Shown: positions 1-10,900 of the stretch, piece by piece
How the letters are laid out: each line of letters opens with the position of its first letter
Position numbering within the stretch: position 1 is the stretch's first letter
NCBI GenBank assembly: GCA_016785225.1
Contig: JAFBJZ010000512.1
Coordinates: 7,539,001-7,603,000 of the forward strand
Length of the DNA: 64,000 nucleotides
Direction: 5' to 3'
Origin: Psettodes erumei
Taxonomy: Eukaryota > Chordata > Actinopteri > Pleuronectiformes > Psettodidae
Made by a program: the position numbers and the translations under genes
Notes under the pieces: generated by a model
Database searches by the model: none
Seen by the model: only the letters and a program-made list of their open reading frames with translations
What the model was told of the DNA's origin: nothing

Positions 1-3000
1 AGTGCCAGTGTCCTGTCAATAGTCTACAAATAAACTGTTTGAGTAGCTGCAAGAGCGCAGCGCGGGCCATGCAAAAGCACACTGATACTCTTGATAATCA
101 CAGTCGGAATGTCGGGGTTGGCACAAGTGCTTCTGGTAACCATTACAGAAGGCATACCTGCTTAGAATAGATCAAGAGGAGTCCTTTTGTTAAGCATTCC
201 TTTTAATACCAACAATTTGCTCTATTGATTAGGGCAGTCAGTATTGTGTGATTCTTATCAAACTGACCACAGTTCTCATATTTAAAATAACTACCACTGT
301 GGAGAAAGTGATCTTATATTTATTCAGTGACTTTTAGAAGATATACAGTAGCTCCTGACTCTGCCCGCTCCCTATCATAACATCTGCACTTCTTCTCTAC
401 TACTCCTTCTTTTCAATGGGAAGCTGAATCGGATGATTCATTGCTTAGCTATGACGAGTGTGCATGAACTTTTGCCATGATTTGGGTATAAACTGCCTGG
501 TGACAGATCGAGAGCTGCTCATTTAAACACGCTTTTGTTGTTCTGGCCTTGCCTTTTGAGTGCAAATAAAATACTGTCAGGGTGGGAAGGAAAACAAGCC
601 ACACAGCTTCTATATCTGTCCTAACTCATTGCTTTAATTAGAAGCTTTCACCTTCAGGACATGACAGATAGGAGCAATGTAATGCCAATTCTCATATCAA
701 GAGCATCTTGTTGACTGTAATTGTCAGTTTCCCAGGCACACTGGCAAACATCTGCAGCTGAATCTGCACTTCTAGCAAAATGCAAACATAACCGATAACT
801 ATTTAAGTTGAAACCTGATCCACACAGGTCTACCTGGGGCATCTACAATGTGATTGTAGCATAAGATGTTTTTGGAACAGAATTATTACTTATTCCTTGT
901 CGCAAGAGAAAAAAAATCTGATGTGGAAATGACAGGGAGATGACAAGATGTCAAGGATTATCCTTAACTGTAGATGGAAGATGTCTACAGATTTTGTCTT
1001 TGTGTGTGTGCGTCCCTACTTCTGTGTGTTGACATGGCTGTAATCAACCTTTTCAAGACGGCTTTATGCTTAATGGGAGACTTTATTGTCTGCAGCAGAT
1101 TAGGGTTTAAGATGCGATGAAAACCCTTTTTGCTCGCTTGTATTTCTTCTATAAGCCCTCAGCCAGTACCACACCAGTAAGCAGCGGCCTGCGGGCTGCA
1201 CACACTCCTACTTTTTGTTTAGCTTTGTTTTTATTTTTCATCATGCTGTCAAGTGAGATTATACCTCAGTTGATCTTAATCTCTCTCCCTCTTCCAGAAA
1301 ACACCACTAAAAGCCCTGCCCTGGGTCCTGCTGAGAGATGGGACTCCAAATGAAATATTATAACCTGCCATTACGTCGTTTGCTGTTCAGCACCAGTTTG
1401 GGGTTCATCATCTCTCATCCTGCTGTAACTGACAAGAAATTGACTCCATGAGTAATTTAAGGTATGTATTTCATCACACATAAATAAAAATGGACTGAGC
1501 AGCTAGGGCAGTTTAAAAAAATCTTACTGGGAAAAAAAGTAGGAAGAACATTAAGCTGATATGTTTGAGTGGCATACCAATAATACACAACACAAAAGTA
1601 ACAATTAAGTTGTTACCAACTCCTTCAGACAACATTCTTGGCATCACTGTCTTTCAGCGGCCTCCACTGGTAGCAGGAGGTTATAGCATCCCTTCTTTTG
1701 CAGAATGAAGAGGTGAACTTTTATTGTTAAGGGACAGCACAGGGGCCAGTCGCCTCTCTTTTGGCACAGGACCTGCAAGCCTGCCAGCTTCTAAATCAAG
1801 CACTAAAAGCCATTGATGTTGGGGAATATACTGTGTCTCACACCCCCGTAGCTACAAATAAGTGGTGGGCAAAGTGTTCTGATATGCAGGGCAGGTTACT
1901 CTATCCATCTGAACAGAGGGGTGCCAAAGCGCAGGCACAGTGCCCTCCAGCATGTACACCAATCCATATCAGAGGGATGAGGGAATCATTTCCCCTATTT
2001 TTATCCACCACCGCTGTCATCATCAAATTGCAGTGGCTATTATTTCAGACTTTAGGGCAATTATCCTAATGGTTACTAGAGTGTCCCATAGCCTTTGAGT
2101 TGTTTGAATTCATCTCTACAATTAAGAATCACTCAAGAGGTTTTGTTGTGACTAGATAACATGATGTGCCAACTGAACTTTGTCAAACTAATTTGGTAAT
2201 TTTCAGTTAGTACAAGATGCACCTGAAGGGTTGCAACATCTGGCTGTCTATCTGAATTACAATCTCTTTGCTGAAAGGGAAAGGAATAAAAGTTCTACAT
2301 GGTACCAGATGTTCCAAAAAGCTTTAAATCATAGGTGACGATAGCTTTTAAGTTTTTGTCCTGTATTTTCTCCAGTATTAATCAACATACCGTACATCCT
2401 GGTGCATTATTATAATTTTTTTAATCATTTTTCCTAAAGGGAAAAGTTCTTGGTCATATAATTTTCTGTGACACTAGATCGCTAACAAGATACAATCCTT
2501 CCTTCTGCAAATGTCAAGCAATAGCAAAACTCATTAGACAAGGCCTTTGAACAACCATATTAATCAAAGCAAACAGTGTCAAATAGACTAAATTTTACAG
2601 CTTAACAACCATGGGCATGCACAGTGAGATTTGACCTTATCTTTGCTATAAGTCCCACTGCCTCTTCAGTGTCTTTTATGTATAACTACACCGACTTATC
2701 AGCTCAGTCATTTATCATCTTGCGCCCAACAAAAGCCTTAAGCATCACTGACACTTTGATTTTCAACACTGAACACTTTATGCTGTGATTTAAAGAGTGG
2801 AGATGGGGAACTCGTTGGAGCACCTTTAGGACAAAACATCATTTCCTTGTGATTAATTTCAAACTGTAACCTTGAAAAAAAACACTCAAAATATTAAGAT
2901 CTTAATTTGCACAGTGATATGCACGGGGAATTGTAATCTTTTTTTTTTAGATGCAACGTGGTGGCACCAAATAAAAGTCATTACACCAGCGTAAGCACTC

Positions 3001-3298
3001 ACACTCCACACTCCAGTGCAAACATCCAATATACAATTCATCCGTCTAGTAAAAGTAAAAGTGTTGTTTTGCAAAAAACATTTCAAATTCACATTTAAGT
3101 TGAATAAAAATATGTCAATAACACAAGCGAAAGCAGACGCATAAAAGTACCACAAGTTCCGTGCGTAAAAACATTACCTCATTTTCCAACACGTCCGCAA
3201 GTGTTGATAATCGCCTCAGCTACTTATTTAATAGCCTAATTTCTTTCTTACTTTCTTGATTGGTCAAAGAGGCGCAGAACATAAAATAGTCAACTTAC
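1..3298 (-). other. barx2: Part of barx2 intron 1, no exon seen
   Basis: This stretch follows the donor of barx2 exon 1 on the minus strand and runs off the left edge. I looked for the expected next exon (the segment leading into the homeodomain) and for the homeodomain itself and saw neither. The short open frames here (for example at 654-842, 1761-2069 and 2886-3155) have no recognisable protein similarity. A large first intron is what I recall for mammalian BARX2. The stretch is AT-rich, with no tandem repeat or transposon that I recognise. Confidence 0.75.
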
Positions 3299-3485
3299 CC
3301 GAACACGAATGAAGTGGCTTCGGCCGGACAATGAGGGAAGGGCACACCGAATAGAGAGAAAGTTTCTCAAAATAATCACAAGTCTCCTTGGAAAGGATCT
3401 CGTCAATCATGAAAGTCTTGTAGCGCCGCCTGGCAGCCTTCAGCTGCCCGGGGGAGGAGAGCCTCAACTCGGCTTGACAGTGCAT
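3299..3485 (-). CDS. barx2: barx2 first coding exon (homeobox protein BarH-like 2), partial gene
   Basis: BARX2 is a nuclear homeodomain transcription factor involved in muscle, cartilage and epithelial differentiation (family knowledge). This exon encodes 62 complete residues plus the first base of a Gly codon. The peptide starts MHCQAELRLSSPGQLKAARR and continues through YKTFMIDEILSKE and YSVCPSLIVRPKPLHSC. From memory this is nearly identical to the amino end of vertebrate BARX2. Residues 25-31 (FMIDEIL) fit the eh1-type FxIxxIL motif that recruits Groucho/TLE co-repressors. The start ATG at 3485 has an A at -3. The exon ends in a consensus donor (gtaagt, 3298-3293), so the intron is phase 1, at the position where I recall the mammalian protein changing exon. 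The homeodomain exons are not in the window and presumably lie beyond its left edge. The open frame on the opposite strand here is a shadow. Confidence 0.95.
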
Positions 3486-3760
3486 GGTCTGCCCCTGTGT
3501 GCCGCGCGCTATCTTCGCCGCACAATGTGTCTTTTCAGTACGATGGCTGAGCTTAAGAGGGTTGGACCGTGTGGAAAAGACGACTGCTGGACTTCACGCG
3601 TTTAAGTGACTCATTGTTTATCTTTCACAAATGCAGTTCAGCTCTCCCAGAAGTGTCGCGCTGAGGATCAGTCGCCTTCAACTTGAGCTGCGCAGAGCGC
3701 CACAGTGAGTATGAACTGCCTATGACTTGTGCTCACACCCACTGCTATATAAACCATCCC
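3486..3760 (-). promoter_or_regulatory. barx2: barx2 5' leader and candidate core promoter
   Basis: This is the sequence directly upstream of the barx2 start codon on the minus strand. The first ~200 bases contain scattered CpG dinucleotides, unlike the AT-rich flanks. A TATATA motif at 3746-3751 reads as tatatagc on the minus strand, about 260 bp upstream of the ATG. If used, transcription would start near 3715-3720. The motif is weak because it is an alternating TA tract readable on both strands, so the assignment is an inference. Confidence 0.4.
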
Positions 3761-3791
3761 TGAACACATCTCCGCCGCTCCATCTATCCAT

Positions 3792-3792
<1 letters not shown>

Positions 3793-3857
<65 letters not shown>

Positions 3858-3877
3858 CTCTCTCTCTCTCTCCCTCC
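3793..3877. repeat. (CT)n / (GA)n microsatellite upstream of barx2
   Basis: An uninterrupted CT dinucleotide tract runs from 3793 to about 3853 (roughly 30 units). A short CCTCC interruption and a second CT block follow, to about 3877. On the barx2 strand it is a GA/purine tract starting about 310 bp upstream of the ATG and just upstream of the candidate TATA motif. The GA/CT-rich open frames across it are repeat artefacts. Confidence 0.97.
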
Positions 3878-3899
3878 TACAAATGCATGGCCACCTCCC

Positions 3900-5870
3900 A
3901 AATACTCTCCCCGCCACCAAAAAAAGTTATTTTTTTATTTTATCCTATCTTATTTTTTACATATCAGTTGTAAAACCTTTTAATTCGTTTTTTTGTGGTC
4001 AGAATATTGTGACAAAAGCTAATTTAATGATTACGAATAGGTTATTCTGTTATAAACCTATCCTAATCAAAGTCACAGATCAAATAAAAAGACTCATGTT
4101 ATATTAATTCTTTCGAGGCTGACTAAAACTGTGCTGTTTATTTGTTCAGAACGTTTTGTTTTAATTGTTTGTCTGAATCCGTTTATTAATTTAGCTATTC
4201 ATTTAACTTATTTTCTTATTAACTGGTTTTGTTTGCTTTAGAAAATGAACATCTTTTAAACTCTGGACTGAAACTGATAAATGTGAAACAGGCTACAATC
4301 TTTCTTTCTTTCCTTAAATTACTAAACCCTTCGCAAACCTTCAAATATATAAAGAATTGTGTCCTGTTTCGAGAACACCCTAAAACAATTTAACAGTGTT
4401 GCATGACATTACGAGTATGACAGATTAAACTTTATCAGCATTTCAACATCCTAGTATTATTACAACAATAATTCCAATCATATTAATCACAATAATAATA
4501 ACGTTGTGACTTATTGAAATTGTATAATATTTTATAAAAGAAAAAAAATGTTAAGATACAAAGCTACTTATAAAGGAGTAAAGTCAGTAGTCAGATCTGC
4601 GGTTGAAGGCCATGTGCAGTTGTGCCATTTTCTGTACTGACTTGACGCAGTTGTAATTTATTTGGCTATTAATCATCATCCACTGACGGCATTGAGGCCC
4701 GTCCAGGAAAAGGACAAACTGTATTTTTTAACATATTTCTAACAGGATACAACACTGGCAAATATCGTCATGAGCACCTGTAATTTCTTCCCCCAAGTCC
4801 TTCTATAAGCACAAGTTTCACAGGATTCCACAATCAGATCTATTTTAAGAATATTATTTGTCAGTGGGATCAAATAGGCTGAAAGAAAAATGTACTATCA
4901 GTGTCGGCCAGGGGTTGATGAGTCTGACATTAATGTGAGGAAATAGCTCACATACCGGCACCTTCAATTCACTTGACAGGCTGAATCTTTCCATGTGCCC
5001 GTTCCCTTCACTGTCTGTGCGTTTTGAAATATTCCTATTTTTTTTAAACAACTGTGCCTATCAATGCTGTTTACAGACACGCCAAAAAACCCCACTTTTT
5101 TACTTCTTTACTTGAGACCTCTTCTAAGTGTAGTTTTGACGAGGTAGGAGCTGTGGGCTACCTGAAAATGGTTTGATATTTATATTCAATTTATATGCTG
5201 CCATTTAACTAGAATTGTTTCTGTGAAGAAAGCCATGGCAGGTAGAGTTTCCAGTTGAAACGTCGGTGTCCTGCGGGAATGGTGTGTGTGTGTGTGTTGG
5301 GGGGGTCGATTAGTATCATCACAGGAAAAGGGAAATATGTGTAACTCGCTGGCGGCTTGCGCCCGTCGAGGGGCTTCGCGTTCAAAGTGTGGAGGAGGAT
5401 TATGGAAGAGGAAATATGGGAGCTTTGCATGGGAGAGCTCGGCTTCTTTTCAGAGGTTTGATGGCTTGATCAAAGAGGCGGGAGATGAGAACAACTGGCC
5501 GCGGAGCAATCTGTGGAGCACGTTTGACTTTTTTGAGGGACGTGTGGCGAGAAAGAGAAGCCGGGGGCAGACAAAAAGTAATAATACCCAGGGTGCTAGC
5601 AGTCTCAGAATTAATGTTACATTTTTAAAAACCAAACTTTGGAAATAAAACTGCTTTTCTGATTAGATTTCATCGTAAATCACGCCCATCATTATTTTGA
5701 TTACAGCGTTAATTTATGACGTCTACACAATTAGTCTGCAGTTAGCCTGCTGCTTTCAACAAAGACCTATAATGTAAGGGATAATTCCAAGAAATTATAA
5801 TTTATTTTCAACTAATTTAAGGAAATGGAGATTGCAGGAAAAGACAGACGGGTGAATAAAACCTCGTCTT
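3900..5870. other. AT-rich upstream flank of barx2, no gene seen
   Basis: The sequence from 3.9 to about 5.2 kb is strongly AT-rich with many ATTA/TAAT cores. From 5.2 to 5.65 kb it becomes richer in CpG and purines. An open frame at 5286-5648 (120 codons, plus strand) overlaps minus-strand frames of similar size and resembles no protein I know. I treat it as non-coding. Tandem repeats are limited to a short TG run and a G-run near 5285-5307. Confidence 0.6.
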
Positions 5871-5879
5871 TATGTTGGG

Positions 5880-6400
5880 TCACTGTTGCGACGATGAACC
5901 CAACAACCTGAGGTGGAGCACTCGATCCGGGTCCCGCGGCTGCAGGCGTCTTGTCACTTGTGATTCGGTTTGCGGTGGCCGCTCCGGGAGAGGGGAGGGG
6001 TCTCTGGGTGTTTGGAAGTGGATCATTTCGCGGAGACACGCTTCTATATAAGTCCACACAGCAGCGGCTACCGGGCGGCCTCTCTAATCCGCCCGCTCCA
6101 GGGCTGGAGACGCCAGGCAGATCAACCAATTAAAAGAGTTATGCCACAGCCAGAGGCGTAATAAGGGCCTTCCTGGTACACCGAAAAGAGGATACTCTCT
6201 ATTAGAGCCATTTGGTAGCATCGGGATGGAATCTGACACGAGGTAGATTACAGGCAAGACAGAGAGTTTAGGGCGTTGGGTGCAAATGCACCTCCGCACC
6301 GGGAGATCTGCGGAGGGCGGATATAGGTGTCGATACAGCGCGGGGAGCCGCTGTTAGTAGCATAAACACTTTCGGGAGGGTAGATTATGACATCAACGCG
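5880..6400 (+). promoter_or_regulatory. GC/CpG-rich block with a plus-strand TATA box; possible promoter
   Basis: This block is clearly richer in GC and CpG than its surroundings. It contains TATATAAG at 6045-6052, a full match to the TATAWAAG consensus in the plus orientation, within cttctatataagtcc. A start site would be expected near 6075, inside CpG-dense sequence. No convincing protein frame follows: the frames at 5951-6133, 5970-6161 and 6427-6624 are short and unrecognised, so any transcript may be non-coding. It points away from barx2 and toward the 3' end of rbm7. Alternatively, it may be a distal barx2 promoter or CpG-rich enhancer. Confidence 0.35.
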
Positions 6401-6624
6401 GACATTAAGGGATTGGATCCATCACTTTGTTGTTAGCAAGCCTGAACAAAGACACGGTGGCATCAGTGCTGAGAGGCCGGTCGCAAACGCGAGGTGATCA
6501 GGATCAAAGTGCGGCTCATTCTGGGATGGAGCAGCAGGCATCTTATTTAACATCTGTAAACCGACCAGAATCTATGTCATTTGACGGAGTGCTGTTAAGA
6601 TATCGTTGTGTTCAGCTCTGGTGA

Positions 6625-7650
6625 ACAAGAAATGACTCCACACGTAATTGCATGCTGTGAAGTGAAAACAGTGGGTGACTAATCCATGTAAAGACTTGAA
6701 AGCATCCTAAATAGAAAGGTCAAATGCGGGAGCCGATCATGTGGCTCAGTTATATTTAACATGCTAATTAATTAAATGAAAGGATGTGTGTGGCGCCACC
6801 TGTAGATTACTTCATAACCAATGCACAAGTGTATTAGTTACACAGGGGCCATTTTTAGGTGCAGATAAGGCCATGTGAGCAGGCATTACAGCATGTAGCA
6901 TCAACATACAATAGCTCCCAAAGAACTGTAAATAGCATTCATGATGCACAGCCAAAACCCAGGGATTCACGTTGTGGCCAGATGAAAGACAATGCAACAA
7001 TCGATGGAAGGAGCTTTATAATAATGAAAACGTTCATTGTAAAACAGTTTGTCTTACAGACTGAGAATAAAAAAATAAAAGAAAGCCTTTTTTTTTTTTT
7101 TTAGAAAGAGCAAGGTCAATGGATCCAACAGTAAGAAAGGATGGTGCCCTGTTGCAGTAAAAGTGGTGCTGGTGGAATCTTTAGCCGACACAGGTGTCGC
7201 TTTTTTTTTTTTTTTTTTGCAAAATACCTGAAGAATTTAAAATTCTGGGAGCACCGTTTAAAGATTATTTGCATAACATAAAAAAACTGGCCAAAATCTT
7301 TTTTTGAAATCTTTTTTTTTTACATGTCTTTTGTCTTCCAAGTACGACTACCAGGCATGTCAGATTTTTTTTTTTTTTTGGTCCTTGCTCTCATGATTAA
7401 TACAGTTCTTCACCTCTAAATATTTAGAGGGGCATACGTGAGGAAAAACTCACATGGAAGGAATTTACAAATTTAAAAACGCCTTTAAAAAAATGGCTGT
7501 AAGGCATAAATTATTAAATCTTCAAACTGGTAGGATCATGTACAAACTACCTGAGTATACATGTGTGTCAATATACTTCATGCTCTTCTTCAGGAAGCTA
7601 TGCACAAATATGTAAAGAACCGAAGTCTTTCCAGAAACCCTCAGTGTGCA
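6625..7650 (-). other. rbm7 3' UTR / downstream flank with A-tracts
   Basis: This region lies downstream of the rbm7 stop codon on the minus strand and must contain its 3' UTR and polyadenylation region. I could not fix the cleavage site. Four long T-runs on the plus strand (7088-7102, 7201-7218, 7312-7321, 7365-7379) are A-tracts in the rbm7 transcript direction. A perfect 18-bp palindrome lies at 7413-7430. No coding frame is supported. Confidence 0.5.
7413..7430. repeat. 18-bp perfect palindrome in the rbm7 3' flank
   Basis: The sequence cctctaaatatttagagg equals its own reverse complement across all 18 bases. It lies about 220 bp past the rbm7 stop codon and next to the A-tract series. 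It could fold as a small hairpin in RNA, but no function is known to me. Confidence 0.9.
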
Positions 7651-7998
7651 TCAGTACCGTCGCCATCTACTATCTTGGTAGCCACGGTAACTGCCCCTGT
7701 CGTCGTAATTTCTGTGTCCACCTCTGCTGTCATGGTGACGGCTGCCGCTTCTGTCGCTCTGGTGGTGGTAGCTGTCGCGGCTGTGTTGCTGGTGACGGCC
7801 AGAACCTGGTTCGTCCACGTAGCGCTGGCTTCTGCCACCACTGTTTGTGTGAGACGGCTGATGGCGGTAGGGGGCGTTGTCGCGTTGCCGTGAGCCGCTT
7901 CCGCCGACGGCATGCGGCTGCCTCTGCTGGGGTTTCGTGAAGCCGCCGTTCAGCTGCTCGAGCTGCTGCATGTGGAGCTGCCACATCATGTTGTTCAT
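7651..7998 (-). CDS. rbm7: rbm7 exon 5 (Arg/Ser/Tyr-rich tail and stop)
   Basis: It encodes residues 144-258 and the TGA stop. The segment begins MNNMMWQLHMQQLEQLNGGF and then becomes a low-complexity tail rich in Arg, Ser, His, Gln, Asp and Tyr, ending SRWRRY. The acceptor is cctccgtag|ATG, so the first codon is an ATG by coincidence and is not a start. The tail repeats SR-, SD- and HH-containing units, typical of RNA-interacting disordered regions. The several long frames on the opposite strand here are composition artefacts. Confidence 0.92.
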   Translation of the reverse strand: MNNMMWQLHMQQLEQLNGGFTKPQQRQPHAVGGSGSRQRDNAPYRHQPSHTNSGGRSQRYVDEPGSGRHQQHSRDSYHHQSDRSGSRHHDSRGGHRNYDDRGSYRGYQDSRWRRY

Positions 7999-10900
7999 CT
8001 ACGGAGGGTGAAAAAAAGAGAAAAAAGACAGGACCTGTGTTTCATGTGGTTCATTGAGCCTGAATAGCCTGTTTCTAATCATGTCAAATTATATTGCAGT
8101 GATCATCAAATGGCGCAGACTATTGATAAATTCCAAAAATGTGAATAAATTACTTTTATGAAGGATATCTCATATTTTTTCATTTTTTCCTTCCTGCAGT
8201 GCTTCCCTTACAGTGATTTATTTGTGGCAGCCGTTCTATCATGGTAGAGCTGACTGGACAGAAGCAACAGGTGAAACAAGCAGAGAGACAACAAGAGATC
8301 GAGCTCCATATTGTTCAGTTATTTAGTTGTGACATATTCAAGATTTTCTAGGTAGGCTTAAATATCTAATTGTCGATTTTTTGTAGGAGTCTGCTGACAC
8401 TGATATAGGCTCATCAAAATTATTTTTAAAGTGAAACTATTGAACAATAATAGTCTAATTAGGCCTAAATAAATGTTTTTTTTTTTTTACCTGAAAGCCC
8501 CCTCCTCAGAGTGTCTGCTTAGAAACTAAATTCTCTCTCTTGGAAAAAATCTCATTGATAATCCCTTTCATACACTGTAAACATTTCTTCATTTGTTACT
8601 CGGGAGCAGAGGTACATGTTCAGTTATAATCAAGCAAAGAGTAGGTCATCGTAAATAATGACTGTAAATTCTGTCATTACTGTGTAGTGCTGTGACATAA
8701 AAGTCTTAAAAGGTTACCGTGACATGCTTCTGCAGATTATCGGGAGATGAAAAGGACCTCTGCATTTGGGGTGGAGGAGTATATGGAGGAGAACCGAACT
8801 GGTTCAAGGTCCTGCTAGAGTAAAACAAAGCATTGTTACAGATTTTATTCCAAGAAGCCCAAAACAAATTTACATAATGTCAGGAGCACATTCCACATAT
8901 TGACGACCACCTGCTTCTGCAAAATCCATGTTTGATTTCTCAGCATTTTTGATTAACTGATTTTCTGCACACATTTTATCCCCACGGCTGAGCCAACTGT
9001 CCCCAAGCCAAGAGTGGAAATTATTGACAGTGGCAAAGACAGTTCATTGACCAAACCAAATTACAGAGAAAGTGGAAAGCAGTATGTAACAACTGAGACG
9101 GCAGAGGATACCATTGTCATCTGTCCTAGTTGGTGAGCCAGGTCATGATGAATCTCAAGGGAAGTCGGCTAACACGTGATTCTCAACTTTCAGCCCCTGA
9201 TGTTATCAGTGTGAGCCTGCCATCTTGCTGCTGCTCAATGTTATTCTTGTTCACTCACAACTTTAGTCAGTGAAAAAATTAATATGCATAAAATAATAGT
9301 TCTTTTATTTAAATTAGCTGGAAGTTAGTTATCAACAGTTCAAACATTGAGAACAAACAAATTTCCCCAAACTCGACCTGGTATTCACATGGGCCTTGGG
9401 TGATGTGATCACAAACAAGTGAACAGCTCTGAGTAACTGTGGGAATGCACTCAACCACACACTGTGATCAATCACTCAGACCAGTCGTCATCTTTTCATT
9501 TCCAGCCAACGAAACACGGGAGGTGGAAAAGATGTATGTACTGATTCGTATGTAGAGCGGGGATCCAATTACGAGGGGATGCATTCTAATGCCAGGTATG
9601 GACAGGGCCAATGACAAATGTGCATGAACTGAACAACGCGAGTTATTTCTCATTTTAGAAATTAGCCTGAATCTATTTGTTTTCCATTATAGCAGAACAA
9701 ATCGACATAATTTAAGCATCAAAGAGCTGGAGACATGCAGATAAAACATATACATTACACTGGTTGACACTCCCAAATCCCAACTCTAGTGCCAATAAAT
9801 TCAGATTTTCCAGCAAATGCCCAGTCCGGCACTGCTGCATGAAATTTGGCATGAAACATGGAAAGGATTGCATACTGAGTCTTCTGTGTCTGTAAATACA
9901 GACCAGTCCAATCCCATTTGCCACATCTTATGTCAGAGCCCCAATTTTAGCCCATAGGGCACTGCCAAGAGCATGAAAAAGTTGGATGTCCAAGTAATAT
10001 TAAATAATGAGGAAGTATCTTTGGGAACATGTTAAGAACACGCAGAAAGTCTGGTTGCAATTACAGCTCTGCCATACCTCCGATTTATATACGACTGGCA
10101 AATTATTAGACTGCAAGAAAAGCTGCATTCACGTCCCAACAAAAGAGGCGCGCATTTGCTATTACTGTTACTACAACACAGACTATTATTAGATGCTAGA
10201 ATGACACAAGATGACACTCTGCGACTTGCCTCTAAGAAGTGCCTGATTAAAAAAACAAAAACAAAAAAAGGTTTTAAGCTTAAGAGGAAACCATTGAAAG
10301 AAATGAGCGCATGTTGTGCACTTGCACATTTTACTCAATTAACTACATCAATCCAAACTGAGGAAACAAATGAAAAAACAAAAACACTTTCAGTCGATTG
10401 CTGGAATTTGTCTAATCCGTGGAGGGAACATTAAAGAACTGGTGCAGTGGGGGAAAAACTGTTCATGAGACAGTCTTACCTCTGGCCATGGGGATTTGGG
10501 GTATTTGCAGGACTTGAATTCTGTGAGTTCCCTGGACTGCTGCTATGACTGCTACCTACGATGAAGGAGAACATTGTTTATTAATAAAAGGAGAAAACTA
10601 ACAAAATCAAAGAAAAATGACCATCAGACATACTGCACATATCTGCAGTGTGTGATACACATCTAAATAGAGTAAGGGACGTAAAATCAATCTTTCTATA
10701 TGACTCCAGTCTAACTAGCCACACAATACGTCATAAAGACGAATTAGATGGTCGGAAATAAAATCAACCGATATCTGTAAGTTCCTGCTTTGCTGTGCTC
10801 CGTCATTGATCATGTTTACACGTGTCGAGCTGTAACTATAACTATAACTCCTCTACAATGACACGGAACAGTTATTATAAAGTGCTTGTGTGCGTGACAG

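Noticed and set aside
3309..3605. 98-codon plus-strand frame over barx2 exon 1
   Set aside because: It is antisense to a confidently identified barx2 exon and has no similarity of its own.
3668..4107. Open frames rich in Leu-Ser or Arg-Glu
   Set aside because: They are translations of the CT/GA microsatellite.
5286..5648. 120-codon plus-strand frame upstream of barx2
   Set aside because: There is no recognisable domain, it starts in a TG/G-run, and a minus-strand frame overlaps it. It remains unsupported as a gene.
7561..7940. Two plus-strand frames of 110 and 125 codons opposite rbm7 exon 5
   Set aside because: They are antisense to the Arg/Ser/Tyr-rich rbm7 tail. Codon bias on the coding strand creates the open frames.
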